Below are positions 24,444 through 35,998 of a DNA stretch of 64,000 nucleotides, piece by piece. The translations under genes were made by a program, and so were the position numbers. This DNA comes from Megamerina dolium (lineage: Eukaryota; Arthropoda; Insecta; Diptera; Megamerinidae): assembly GCA_963854835.1 (NCBI GenBank), contig OY978525.1:3739501-3803500 (forward strand), in the 5' to 3' direction. How positions within the stretch are numbered: position 1 is the first letter of the stretch; the number at the start of each line of letters is the position of its first letter. The notes beneath the pieces are model-generated. The model saw nothing but the letters and a program-made list of their open reading frames with translations, was not told the origin of the DNA and searched no databases.

Positions 24444-26243
24444 ATGGAGATAACACCAGGACGCGCACCCTTTACTGAAGATGAAGATTATGTACCATTG
24501 CGCAAGCCCAAATCAGCAACTAACACTCCCACACACGGACCAACATACAATAATGTAGCATTTGCGGCCGGTGCATCAGCTGGTTATAATAATGCTGCAG
24601 CTTTAGTGCCATCTGAGAATTATGCACGTACTCTATCACCTACAAAACTGTCACCATTTGCAAAAGAGTTTGTGCCTCGACCTGGTACTGGTGGTGGTGG
24701 TGGCGGTAGTGGTAGTGGTAGTGTCGCAAGCGGAAGTAATTTGTCAGAACACTTTGAGCAACAGCAGAGGCAGCAACAACAACAATTTGATCATCAGAAT
24801 TATCAACAATATCATCAATCGCGTCAACGTTACTCCAATGGTTATCAGCAACATCACCAGCAGCAACAGCAGCAGCAGCATCATAACAATCATCATAACC
24901 ATAATCAACAACATCAACAACAACAACAACAAATGTATGCAACACAGGTCGCTTCTTTAACAACCTCTGTACAGGAACGTTTGAGGGTTGGTAGCGGCAA
25001 TGTGAGTAGTGATATTGGTGGTGCTGTAAATATTACTAATTCCATAAATAATCATTATCAACAACAACAACAACAGCAACATCGTAATAATACACATTAC
25101 AATCATCATCATCATCAGCAGCAGCAGCAGAGTCATCATCATCATCACCAGCAGCAACAGCAGCATCATCATCATAATAATCAAAATCATCATAATCATC
25201 AAAATCATCATCATCACAATCAGCAACATCAACGCTATAACCACCACCAGCAGCAGCAGCAGCAACAACATCCTCACTCCTCCTCGTCCAATACTTCTCA
25301 CAATCAACAGATGGCCAGTGCTGAAGTGGAGACAATTGCATTAGATTATCTCCAAACGGTGATACAGTGTCTGAATCAAAATCCAGGCCAATTTGATACG
25401 ATAGCAACACGTTTCCTAACTATTTTCGATGGCATGGAGCATAATCAGTATGTGCTGTCCAATGCAATGGAGGATATTTTCAACGAGTCCATACAGAATC
25501 CTAATTTTCGCTACATGGGCGCGAAACTGTATAATCTATTGCACATGCTGAACCTAAAGAAGGACAGCCTGTTTCATACATTACTCAAATGTAAACTGGA
25601 ATATCACCAGCAAGAGGTGTTGCAGTATATGCAGAACAATCAGCAGCAGAAAGTACGTGAAACGGCCCTCTTCCTCGCCGAATTGTACATGCAATTGCGT
25701 GGCGATGACTCACGTATACATTTGATTGCCGAGAATATCGTGTACTCATTGAAGCAGTTGCTCTCGAAAGAGTCGACCGATAATGTACGCTGCATCTGTC
25801 TGACACTCAAATTGGCTGGCTACGACTTGACGGTCGATTGTGCTGCCGATATGCATGAGATTATAACACAATTAGATGGGATCAATCAACGTAATCCGGG
25901 CAAATATCCGCTTGCAGCTAATGTGATCTCATTGCAGAAGAATAATTGGGGTCGCAAAGTGTCATCGCCGAGTTCGGATCAAGAATTTGCAAAGCCGCCA
26001 GAACCGTTGCGCACCAGCGATGAACCCATTTTCTATGGGCCCGACGGACGTGAACTCACTGCAGAGGAAACAGACTTCTTGGCGGGCGGTGCTGCCGCAG
26101 GTAGTGGCTCCACCGATGATGATGATGAAATGGGCGACCTAGATGTTGATTTCGATCCCGAAATGGATGAGGAGACTGAAAAGGCCTACAAGGAGTTTTG
26201 CAAGCTGAAAACTGATGCAGCCGCACCGGCGACCAGCAAATAG
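24444..26243 (+). CDS. Paip1: Polyadenylate-binding protein-interacting protein 1 (Paip1), 599 aa
   Basis: One coding exon behind a leader intron whose acceptor (TTTTTATCACATAG) ends at 24,354. An in-frame stop at 24,417 fixes ATG 24,444 as the start. The order of parts matches Paip1: a PAM2-type peptide TKLSPFAKEFVPRP at about 67-80 that binds the MLLE domain of PABP; a long Gln/His/Asn-rich tract from about 105 to 285, coded by mixed CAA/CAG/CAT; a MIF4G-like domain from about 293 to 510 (VETIALDYLQTVIQCL, then VRETALFLAELYMQL and DNVRCICLTLKLAGYDL) resembling the central part of eIF4G; and an acidic C-terminus (DDDDEMGDLDVDFDPEMDEE then KAYKEFCKL) equivalent to PAM1. It acts in the cytoplasm, linking PABP to initiation factors. 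Length is somewhat above human Paip1, explained by the polyQ/H tract. CG8963 is my recollection for the Drosophila gene. Confidence 0.93.
   Translation: MEITPGRAPFTEDEDYVPLRKPKSATNTPTHGPTYNNVAFAAGASAGYNNAAALVPSENYARTLSPTKLSPFAKEFVPRPGTGGGGGGSGSGSVASGSNLSEHFEQQQRQQQQQFDHQNYQQYHQSRQRYSNGYQQHHQQQQQQQHHNNHHNHNQQHQQQQQQMYATQVASLTTSVQERLRVGSGNVSSDIGGAVNITNSINNHYQQQQQQQHRNNTHYNHHHHQQQQQSHHHHHQQQQQHHHHNNQNHHNHQNHHHHNQQHQRYNHHQQQQQQQHPHSSSSNTSHNQQMASAEVETIALDYLQTVIQCLNQNPGQFDTIATRFLTIFDGMEHNQYVLSNAMEDIFNESIQNPNFRYMGAKLYNLLHMLNLKKDSLFHTLLKCKLEYHQQEVLQYMQNNQQQKVRETALFLAELYMQLRGDDSRIHLIAENIVYSLKQLLSKESTDNVRCICLTLKLAGYDLTVDCAADMHEIITQLDGINQRNPGKYPLAANVISLQKNNWGRKVSSPSSDQEFAKPPEPLRTSDEPIFYGPDGRELTAEETDFLAGGAAAGSGSTDDDDEMGDLDVDFDPEMDEETEKAYKEFCKLKTDAAAPATSK
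24756..25302 (+). repeat. CAA/CAG/CAT trinucleotide tract within Paip1
   Basis: Imperfect triplet runs encode alternating poly-Gln and poly-His with Asn. Opposite-strand and other-frame open reading here is only a shadow of this composition. Confidence 0.85.
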
Positions 26244-26892
26244 ATGTACGTTTGCTGAAGAGTGAAAGTGATGTTGCTGAAATTACAGGTGGTGTGTGCA
26301 AAAATGTGAAGTGTGAGTGTGAAGAGAGTAAGGGGTTATGGCGCAAAAAAAAAACTATTTAAAATTTAAAAGAAAAATTTTGTCCAACAAATTGTTGCAA
26401 TGCAGTTGCAGGCTTGTTAAATCTAAAGGTGGGTTTAAAAAAGCCAGATAGATGTGATATTAATGCTGCACGCTTGTTCGTTGCATGCATAAATACTGGG
26501 TGCTGCATGCAAGGTTGTTGTTTGTTGTTTATGATGTTGCTGCGGCTGTAAGGCAACAGCAAATTGTATTGTGTATATTCTTCTCGATCTTGTTTTTTGT
26601 GTGTTTTTTTCCTACTACTTAATTTACTTTAGTTTAGTTGCTCTATTTTAGAGAAAATGAAAATGTTGCAAAGACTCGCATTTATACTCTTTCATACATC
26701 TTCCCCACACACACACACACACACACACGCACTGACTGTAATTTCAGCAAGCGACATTGCCAGCAGGCTAAACTTTCCAGTGCAGCAACAGTAACAGTTG
26801 TTTATTGATCAATTTTGTTTTGTTTTTGTAATTTTTCTGTGTCTCATTACGAAACAACTTAATTTGCGGAATGTCATCTCGTACACATTTTA

Positions 26893-26922
<30 letters not shown>
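26893..26922. repeat. (TTA)n microsatellite
   Basis: About ten TTA units visible directly. Confidence 0.9.
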
Positions 26923-26927
<5 letters not shown>

Positions 26928-27383
26928 AATTACGATAATTATATACTATTCTTATATTTAATTCAATTATTTATAATTTTTAAATGCAAATTTGTAGTTC
27001 TAGTAATGATGCAAAAGCAACAAAAAAATATATATATATATACACTTAAATATCAAATAAAGGCCGAATATTTTTCGAAACGATGTAACAAAAAGTGCTT
27101 TGTTATAGATTGTCAAAGAGAGAAAAAGGGAAGAAAAGCAAAAACTATAAAAAACGAATAAATATACATATAAATATATATATACAATATAATATATATA
27201 TAGGTATCTTCATATACCGAATATGTATTGACTATTATGGAGCGCATTTTGATTCTCTCCATACACATATAAATAAAAATAATGAACAAAAAAAAAACGT
27301 CGAAATTAAAAAAAAAATTATTTAAAAAATCAGTACTTCTTAGATGTATGTATCCATTGTATGAATATATGTATTAAGTTTTT

Positions 27384-27389
27384 AATAAA
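27384..27389 (+). terminator. Candidate Paip1 poly(A) signal
   Basis: AATAAA followed by a T-rich stretch, the last canonical signal before the SINE at 27,468. Confidence 0.4.
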
Positions 27390-27467
27390 GATTCTGTTTT
27401 GTGATTCATTACAAACATTTTCGATTTGCATATATCCTTAACGTTTTTTTTATAATCATTAATGTGC

Positions 27468-27827
27468 GTGTGCCGTAGCTCAGTGGTTAGTGTGTTCGCC
27501 TTCTGATCTGTAGGTCGTGGTTCAATACCCGGCTGATGCATAACAAATTTAATATCGAAAAGATTTTTCTTTCGAACGGTACCCACCTGTCGGCAAGCAA
27601 TTGGCAATTCTTCCGACAGTAACAACTTGCCATGAAAAAGCTTCTAAAAAAAAGAACTGTGCTCAAAAAAAGTGATATCACAAGTGTTCTGCCGTTCGGA
27701 ACCGGCTAAAATAAGTAGGTCCATTCTAAAACTGTCCAAAAATTTAAGACGCACAACAGTAATGGAAGAGAAGCTCGGCCAATGAGCCCTTTGGGGCTTT
27801 AAGTGCCACATATTTATTTATTTATTT
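27468..27827 (+). mobile_element. tRNA-derived SINE, full length, with 9-bp target duplication
   Basis: The 5' part is tRNA-like: an A box TAGCTCAGTGG at 27,476-27,486 and a B box GGTTCAATACC at 27,519-27,529, 32 bases apart as in a tRNA promoter. A unique body follows (about 27,540-27,800) and the 3' end is TATTTATTTATTTATTT. Both sides carry TTAATGTGC (27,459-27,467 and 27,828-27,836), a target-site duplication. Two truncated relatives of the body are at 50,493-50,662 (+) and 32,470-32,650 (-). The 83-codon minus-strand frame across it is a shadow. It needs a LINE partner for movement; which one is not shown. Confidence 0.85.
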
Positions 27828-28035
27828 TTAATGTGCATATGCAACATCTGTGCCTTATAAAATACCTCCATGGGGTAGGTTCCACAACGCGATAGTTAAA
27901 GTATAAGTTTCAATGACGAAACATCTGGCATCACTGCAAACGTCAAAAGTTTTGTTAAATTGCATATAAAATGCACAGCTGTTGGCATTTAATTCTGCAT
28001 TGGAATTTCTTTTTTGTTGTGCGAGCAGCTAGAAA

Positions 28036-28664
28036 ATGGAGTACGCTAAATAAAGCAATATTTTTTTTTTATTTTAATAATGTATACCTTATATTTTTTC
28101 AATTACATTTGCAGTGAAAATATAAATAATTTGGACGTTCAAGTAATGATCAGACGTAGACTGGAATTGGAAGTGGATTTTGCAACAGGGAGAAGGAGTA
28201 AAGCAATGTTATGGGGAAAGGTTTTGGAAGAAATGGAAAAGGTACACCCTAACCTCAAAGCCACAATACTGCAAGTACGGACGAGATTTAGCAATTTACT
28301 GGCAAAATATAAAAGAATCAAAAAGAACATTTCTATGGGAAAGAAGGCAACTCCTTGGGAATATTTTAATCAATTTGATGCAGTCTACGGAAGAAGACAA
28401 TCCATTGATTCGCCATCGCAAGAAGATGAACCATTGGATTGTGTGCTAATTGACACAGACAGCAGCTCTAATTCAAGTGTTGAAGAAGTATGTAGTTACA
28501 GTGTCCAAATTGACACAGACAGTGACTCTAATTCAAGTGTTGAAGAAGTGTGTAGCTACAATCTACCCAAACGTGCTAAACTAACAAGCAACTACACAAT
28601 ACAGTTTCTGATGGATGAACCTGAGAAAGAGCATGAAGAAATAATGACATTTGAGGGGGTTTAG
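28036..28664 (+). CDS. Myb/SANT-like DNA-binding protein, 184 aa, two exons
   Basis: Exon 1 holds only ATG GA (28,036-28,040), followed by a weak donor GTACGC. The acceptor ATTTGCAG ends at 28,114. Exon 2 runs 28,115-28,664. Spliced, the protein begins MDENINNLDVQVMIRRR. If this donor is wrong, the first Met in exon 2 (28,146) still gives nearly the whole protein. Residues about 10-95 look like a trihelix Myb/SANT domain: W35 in AMLWGKVLEEM, RTRFSNLLAKYKRIKKN, and TPWEYFNQFDAVYG. Such domains bind DNA and occur both in host regulators and in the accessory protein of Harbinger transposons. Residues 114-150 contain two copies of a 20-residue acidic Ser-rich unit (IDTDS.SNSSVEEVCSY). KRAK at 154-157 may be nuclear targeting. 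The gene's 3' end is repeated downstream (see the repeat entry). Confidence 0.65.
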
Positions 28665-29010
28665 CTTGAAGTTGACAGGGAGAAAATCAAGACAAATAAA
28701 CAGCTTTTGTAGCAAGTAATGGACAAGTGATTTGTACGATGCCAACAAACACCGTAAAGCTACAAGCAAGGACAGACAATTTCTGGTGGATTAAATTGAA
28801 TAGAAACAATTCTGACATGAATAAATAATGACGTTTGGGATGGTTAACCTTGATGTTGACAAGGATCAAACCAAGACAATAATGCGGCTTTTGCAGCAAA
28901 TCGTTGACAAATGAGTTGTACAAAGCAAACAAACGTTGTATACATGAAAGTAATCACTGACTATATTTTCTGGAAGACGAATCTGAGTAGAATCAATATT
29001 CATAAGAAGT
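28579..29010 (+). repeat. Tandem repetition of the 3' end of the Myb/SANT gene
   Basis: The last 86 coding bases plus about 90 following bases recur twice in diverged form. Units start near 28,579, 28,758 and 28,938, a period of about 180 bases. Shared words include AATAATGACRTTTG, TTGAWGTTGACA, CAAGACAA and CTTTTGYAGCAA. Later copies have stops and are not coding now. Unit three is partial. Confidence 0.7.
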
Positions 29011-29125
29011 AATTGTAATGCACAGGTAAAAAGACTGAATTTAAATGAGCCGAACCAGAGCAATGAATCATGGATATAGGCGTTTAAAGATTAATTTTTT
29101 ATATATTGTATATATGTACATATAA

Positions 29126-29131
29126 CAAATA
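29126..29131 (+). terminator. Candidate poly(A) signal of the Myb/SANT gene
   Basis: An AATAAA-containing stretch (AACAAATAAAATAATG) lies about 460 bases after the stop. Position approximate to a few bases. Confidence 0.35.
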
Positions 29132-29139
29132 AAATAATG

Positions 29140-30780
29140 TTCTCTGACTAATTCAATTCTTTTTTTGCAAAATTAAAAGCATTTTCATGGTGTTTCTCCT
29201 AGCAGTTGCATTTCTGTCGTCATTGATTTCTTCGTCTTAAGGACTTGATTTCGTTGTCACATACTTTGATCGAATTCGTGACGCTTTGATATGTTTTATT
29301 TTTTTTACCACTTATTGTTTGTTTTATAGAAAAATTCAATAAAAATTAATGAACAAAAAAAATGCCGAAACGTTGCTAGTACGTAAAGAAATCAACTGGG
29401 GAAAGTGTCTGTGTCTAGTTCCGTAAAAGTTGGCCATAAAATGAAAAGTCGTATAATGGATAACTATTTTCAACATTAATTTGTTGGGTTTTCGAATTTT
29501 AAATTTTTCACTTTTTGGGAACACTGAAGGAAAAAACGCAATTTTTTTTGGTGAAAAAATCGGTTAATTTTTTTTATTGTAAAATGAAAAATATTAACAA
29601 ATTTGAAAAAAACTCCAGCGTTACCTCGTAAATTATGTACAGAAATAGAGTTCAAAGTTATGAGAGACATCGACTTTGAAAACGTGAGTTGTGGGAAAAA
29701 CGCTTTAAAGTTTTGAACACTAAAAAATTTGGAATGAAACGTTCTATCGGTTTACTTCACACTGAATCATCGATGCCAGGTCCATACAGGATGTTGCAAT
29801 CATTCATGATGTCTAGAGCATCTTTTTGCTCTTGTTTACGATGAATCCTGCCTTGTTTTGTTTGTTTTCAGCTTTCTGCTTCAGCTTCCTGCTCGGCCTA
29901 TACGGCCTATGGAGTCAGTTGATTGCGCGGTATAAAAATAGTCATAACTTCGTCAAGTTTGCTCCGATTGATATTTAGACACAACATTCTTGAGATATTA
30001 TGCCTTCATTAAAAAAAATTTGAAAAAAAAATTTAAATACTCTATACCCCTCTTAATTTGATTCAATATCATTTAGTCCAGCGTTCATGTAATTTTTCGA
30101 TGTCTCATGAAATCATGAAATATTTATATCTTAGCCATTTTTAGGAAGGTAGGAACTTCTAACCAATGTTAATCGATTCAGCATACATTTTTTAAGAAGA
30201 ATTGATAAAACCTAAAAAAAGATAATTTCATGATTCCATGTCACATCTGCCTATGCTTCGGCGAGGAATTATTTTCTTTTCAAAATTTGAATTTTCATTG
30301 CACGGATAGTAAATTCCACTCCCTTTTACTTTTTATAAACGGGTATTATTCCAAATCAGCATACTTCACCATGTGGTGAATATTATTCAGTAATTATTAC
30401 AACCACCTTGTGTCAATATAAATATGACAAATGTCAAAACAACAACTCTACTAAAAGGCATTTTCCTACTATCTATATTACGTGCCTACTAATAAATCAG
30501 TGTTGCCACTGCAGTGCAGCATCTTGTTTTCTCTCTCTCTCTCAATTCTCATGTATATAAATATCGTTCTCACCCTTATTAGTTTTTTCTCTTATAATCA
30601 GTAGTACAATATATATTTTTTCACATTTTCCAATTGGATGAACGCATGAAAGAAGGTTAATAATATTCGTCGTGCGAGTCAGCGCATAAAACTTGTTCGC
30701 GCACACACACACGGACACCATACATCGTCATTCTTTTAGTTTGTTTTATTTTATTTGGTAGAATATCTACAATAAAATAT
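29140..30780. other. Intergenic, nothing recognised
   Basis: AT-rich without a credible ORF. The GC-richer patch at 29,870-29,930 has no coding likeness that I can name. Confidence 0.4.
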
Positions 30781-30813
30781 TGCTCACCTTTGAGCAAAAC
30801 GCCAAGTTGTGAT

Positions 30814-31881
30814 TCAGTTCGAGTATCTTGTTCGTGGCGTACGTTTGTGCTCTGTAAGTTTTGTATCCGTGCTTAGTGTGTATAGTGTCTACCTATATAC
30901 TCATTTACATATATACATATGTATATATACATATTGTACTATTGCTGTTGACAAAATAAATTCTGAATTTTGTATATTGTAAATTGTGTATGTAGAAGTA
31001 GAAGCAGCTGAAAAAGAGGAAAAGAAACGAAAGCAGCGCAATTAAATTATATATGATTTTGAAAACAATTTCTTTCATTTCTTCGATTTCTTCTGCTTCA
31101 TTTTGTGTATATGTAGTAGTGCGTGGAAAGAAAAACACTTTAAAACAACAATAATAAACGTATAAACGATGTAATAACAAATTCCTTTTTTCCATAAACG
31201 TAAGAAAAAAGTTACCAAGAATTTGTTACCGCAAGTCGCAAGTGAGCTACTAAATGAAAATTTATTTCGACAAAGGGGGAAAACGTAAAATACCAATCAA
31301 TCAATCAAGCAACAAATCAACCGAACAACAACAATAAGAAATAAACAAAACGACGACAACAACGGTGACGGCGACGACGACTACGAAGACGACATCGACG
31401 ATAAAATCGACACCGACTTTTCTATGTGTGTGCGAATGTATTTTACGATAAAAACAACATCAACCACCACCACCGCCATCATCACCAGCAGCAGTAGCAG
31501 TACATAATACAAGTTGGGTTGAGGCGAAGAAAACAGCAAAAAAGAATTTCGAAAGTTTCATAGATGAAAATAAAGAAAGCAACGAGTGAAATTATTAATA
31601 AAAATATTGTGAGGTGTAATTAGAATTTTGGGAAAAAGTTCATTAACTTGAAAAACGCCTTAAAGTATACTAACTGCGTCCGAAAAAAAAAAGTTTAAAA
31701 TTAGGCGCGCAATTATTCTTTGCCTCCATTATCGATATATACATACATATAAATACTTCACAACAGCAACAACAACAATAAAATCAGTTCATTCTTCTCA
31801 CATACTGTAGATTTCATAATTGGACCAGCGCACAATTGTTCTTTTGTTTTTGTTGGATTCCAATTGAAATCAACATAAAAG
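30814..31881 (+). other. Probable non-coding first exon of an unidentified + strand gene
   Basis: A TCAGTT matching the fly initiator lies at 30,814-30,819, followed by about 1 kb with the texture of fly leaders: AACAACAACA, GACGACGAC, CACCACCACC and CAGCAGCAG runs, no long ORF, and many stops. It ends at a good donor, AAAAG-GTCAGT, with G31,881 as the last exon base. No coding exon on this strand is visible downstream, so the first intron would exceed 32 kb. The gene cannot be named. The start site and single-exon structure are inference. Confidence 0.4.
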
Positions 31882-32469
31882 GTCAGTACATTTTAAAAAA
31901 TTTATAGACAAGATATTAAAAAAAAAATTAATTACATAAGATATTGCATTAAACGTTCCAAAAAAAAAAAATTATAATTTTATATATCATCCATAATTGT
32001 GTTGTTGTTGTTGTTTTTGTTGCTTAATTCAACAACTGGGCTGTGGTCACTCACTGGAAAGAAGAAGCAGTAACATCATTTCAAAGCACACAAGTCGTCA
32101 AGTAAAAAATCTACGAGCATATTCATATGAATGTTAGAACGGGTCGGCATGCATATATGTATATAAAAAACAGTTTCTTAAGTCGCACCCCATTTCCAAT
32201 TTTACCTTGAGAATTTGTCATGATATATTTCAACTTGGCCATACAGTAAGAAAAATAATTTTCAATCTTCAAATAACTATAATATCATAGCCCGTAGTTA
32301 TAGTCAAAATTACGATAATCTTAAATTTGCATTTTGGATTTGACAGATTTTAACATGGGAAATTAATCGATAATAAATTTAAGATTGCTTTAATTGTGAC
32401 TTTAACCACTGTCCAATATTTTTGACTGTGTTTGGAATATTTTATCTTCTTGGATAGATTTCTCTTTTA

Positions 32470-32650
32470 GCACTGTTGTGCGTCTCTGGACAGTATTGGA
32501 CAGTATATATACTTATATTGGGCGGTTCTGAACGGCAGAACTTTTGTGACAACATTTGTTTTAACCTTGTCACAGTAATTTTTTCAAAGCTTTTCGATGA
32601 AAATTGTTTTTGTCGGAAAAATCACCAATTGCTTAACGACAAGTGGCCAT
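32470..32650 (-). mobile_element. SINE fragment, same family as 27,468-27,827
   Basis: On the minus strand the order matches the body of the full copy: GCAATTGG, TTTTTCCGACA, GAAAAGCTT, a GTCACAAAAGTTCTGCCGTTC stretch, GAACCG, ACTGTCC, GACGCACAACAGT. Both the tRNA-like head and the TTTA tail are missing. Confidence 0.7.
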
Positions 32651-33347
32651 AGTTTGAAAGAACAAATCGTTTGTATTTATTTAATTTGTTTACGCGAATA
32701 TATTAACTCACACCCTTGTATTTTAACAATTACTCTACTATACAAATTTCATTGAACTTTAACGTCAAGCTAATTCTATCACTATTTCTAAAATAAAATT
32801 TTCTGCAGAAATCGAAAAAAATAGTGCTTTTGCTCCAATGAAGTCAAATTTTCGCGATAAGATGGGAAGCTCCAAAAAACGCACCCTAGCGCTACATCCA
32901 CTGATAAACACCCTGTTATCAGCCCACAGCCACACTTTAATAATTTTTTCTTGTAAAATATAAAATTGCGTTAATTTGCGTTATTGTTCATCCAAATCGG
33001 ATGGTTGGTTTTATTACAAGAGGAAAAAATATGCTCAAAAATGTCTTCAGGACCTAGTGAAATAAAAAAATTTAATCGATAGAATTTGTTTAGCTCCTCT
33101 CTATCTTATAGAAAATTTTATTATGAAAATTTTAAGCATACCTACAGTCAAAATGGTGAAGTTTTCATATTTTTCTTTTGTTATTTGTTGAATGTAGTGC
33201 ACAAAACCTATTGTCCTACACAAAGCCTTTAAGGGAATTAATACATTTAAATAAAAAGCAAAAATCATACAAGAGTCCAGCAGTAGTTTCCCATCAAATT
33301 ATGATCCCAGTAGCCCAGATTCCTGAATCTCTTTCCTATTCCTCACT

Positions 33348-33567
33348 TTCAGCTCCAAGAAATGGTGGAAAAAATCTGAATGAGAATGCAGAAAATTTAT
33401 TTTTAAGGACATATTTGCTCCAACTCGTTTGAAGTTTCGCAACAAGTTGTGTATGATTTCTCGATAATTTGCATTCAGCTCCAGCTCCAAGATTGGGGGG
33501 AAAAATCTGAATGAGAATGCAGAAAATATATTTTTTTAAGGACAGACCTATTTGCTCCAACTCAACC
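33348..33567 (+). repeat. Two-copy direct repeat, about 85 bp, 132 bp apart
   Basis: 33,348-33,430 and about 33,480-33,567 share TTCAGCTCCA, then AAAAATCTGAATGAGAATGC, AGAAAAT.TATTTTT.TAAGGACA and TATTTGCTCCAACTC. Near-identical, so a recent local duplication. No coding meaning found. Confidence 0.8.
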
Positions 33568-35713
33568 AACAATATGATATTTTTGTTGGACCACAATTTC
33601 GAAAATTGATAGCTGACGATCAGTTTACTCAAAAATTGTCAAATAATGAAACAATGTATTAATGACGTATAATGAGGGTTCTTTCTAACATCCAAAAAAT
33701 TCTTTGCCGGCAAGTTTTTTAAGTTTTCTGTAGCTGGAAATGTGATCTCAAAAATCAAATCATGGATTTATGGGCAAATGATCTAATCGTAAATAGTAGC
33801 AATGACGATCATTTTTATTCCTCTGGAACTTTCCAGATGTAAGTGGCGGCTTTTTGAAACTTATTTTTTTTTTGTTTAGTGTCCGACCTACTATAATGTG
33901 GTTATGTCTGTATATAAAAAAAAATATATACAATTTACAATATATGTATAGCGCAACAGTAACAATAGTACATAAATATACCAACAACAACAACAACAGC
34001 AACACTAGAATGACTTCATAGCTACACGTCCACACATCGTATGAGAAATCGTGTAATCGCATATTTCTATGTGTATGTGTGTGTATTACTTTTTTTTTCA
34101 ATATTTTATATGCCTTTTATATACGTATTTTAGCCATAGTCGCTTTTTTTCAGCGCTCTCAAGCATACACAAACTTTTTTTTTCTTTTTACCCATCCACA
34201 CTCGCATTTGTTCTCCACTTCTACTTATTACGTATGCGAATCAGTGTAGTCAACGCGGAAAATTATTTGCCCCCTATAAATTTGTTTAAGATTAATATTT
34301 AGTATACTCAGCGATTGAGTATAACAATTGTATGTCAATTATGACGTTTGACATGACGTTTCATATGGAATAACTGTCATTTAAGGGAAATATCACTCCC
34401 AAAGAAATTTTGATCGAAATTATGTAAATTTATGCTTATCTAAACTCTATCTTATGAAGCTTATGAAGTTTTGCCAAATAATAGAAAATGGGCAAATTAG
34501 TGTAAATTTTCGATATGGTAACACTGCTTGCGAATCTCTTATACTGTTCATTTATATGCGATATAATGCCACACGAGTATGTATTGTATAAAAATACTTG
34601 CATGCGTGTGTGTGTGCATAAATTTGCTACGTTGCTAGTAACAACACAACGGCAACACAATAACAACAACAAAAATAAAGCATCATTAAGTCGTTGACGA
34701 TGTTGACTTTTTATCGTCAAGTTTATTTCATTCTTATTTATGCTTATTTCTTGTTTTACTTTTTTCGTTTCATTTTCTTTTTATTTTTTTTTGTTTCTTT
34801 TGGTTCTCTCTTTTATTCATGTAGAATTTGTTTTGTTTTGTTATGTTAAGTTTTTGATATTTTTTACCGCGAAACTTTGCCGTAAACTCATAGGTATAAG
34901 CATTGTGAATGCCTCTTATGCTTCTTTTTCATATTGTACTTCCATAAAGAATTTATTAAAAATTACGTTTTTTTCACACACACACAATATAATATTTACA
35001 TGTACTACTATATAGATTTGGTTATGAACACATGGGTCGGCGGCGTGTGTCGTTGTACTCATATTCTTTATGCTTATTTTTACCGTTTTGGTTGCTTTTC
35101 GAATTAAATCGAACGGTATCATGAGAGCGAAGCACTGTTACCGGGTGCTTGAACACCCTAATGTTACTAATGTTAAGGGTTACTGCGATAGGGATATTCT
35201 TCTTTCCGCTACCAATTGATTCTGATCTCTAGCTCCATTTTATATACAAATCAATAATAAATGATTAAGCTAAGATTTATTGTGCTGTCATAATTTAGAA
35301 CGAGTAGAATAATTCAATTTTGATGACAGTATATTCTGCTCATAATATTTATATAAATATATTCCCAATCCATTTTCGAAATCCATTCGATTCCGCTTAA
35401 AATTTAATATTTTTTAAGATCTAATTCTGATATTTTCAACTTACCACCAAATTTTTATGATTTTTTATTTTTGCGACAAAAATTGAATTTTCGTTGAATA
35501 TCGGCTGGAAATTGTAAAACAAAACATTGAGCTTTTGTTTTGTTTAAAAACAAATTCAATGAAAAAAATGTACGCCAATAATTTTTTAATAGTGATTTAT
35601 CTCATTTTTTAATTAAAAATATCTCAAATGTCAATTTTCACAATACTAAAATTATTTGCGCAATCTTGCTTTTAATAAAATGACAACCAGAATGGATTTG
35701 AATTTGCTATCAG

Positions 35714-35998
35714 TGTCAATTGACGTACGAAAATATAATGTTGTGTGAACATAATTTCACAATAACGGATTTTTCAGCGAAAATAGCCAACAATCATTTT
35801 TCTGTAGACATATTTATATAATAATAATTGCAATTTTTTTTGCAGTTTTGTTGAAAATTTACAAAATTAAATATTCGAAAATTGAATTGTGTCATTTGTC
35901 ATTTGACGTACGAAAATAAAATTGTCATGTGAATACAATTTCACAAAAATACATTTCTGAGCGAAAATAGTCGGAAAATAATTTGTGTAGACATTTTC
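35714..35998 (+). repeat. Two-copy direct repeat, about 100 bp, 184 bp apart
   Basis: Copies near 35,714-35,817 and 35,898-35,998 share GTCAWTTGACGTACGAAAAT, GTGAA..AATTTCACAA, GAGCGAAAATAG or CAGCGAAAATAG, and TGTAGACAT. Both contain the partly palindromic AATTTCACAA / TTGTGTGAA theme. Function unknown. Confidence 0.7.

Larger units (their letters stand above)
26244..27389 (+). other. Probable Paip1 3' UTR
   Basis: AT-rich, with a (CA)n run at 26,706-26,728 and a (TTA)n run at 26,893-26,922. AATAAA occurs at several sites, the last strong one at 27,384-27,389, just before the SINE. The true end is not known. The 86-96 codon frames here are low complexity. Confidence 0.5.

Noticed and set aside
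24622..25410. Long frames opposite and alongside Paip1
   Set aside because: Shadows of the CAA/CAG/CAT tract in other frames.
27476..27529. tRNA gene
   Set aside because: A and B boxes are present, but the flanks do not pair as an acceptor stem, and the sequence continues into a SINE body with target duplications.
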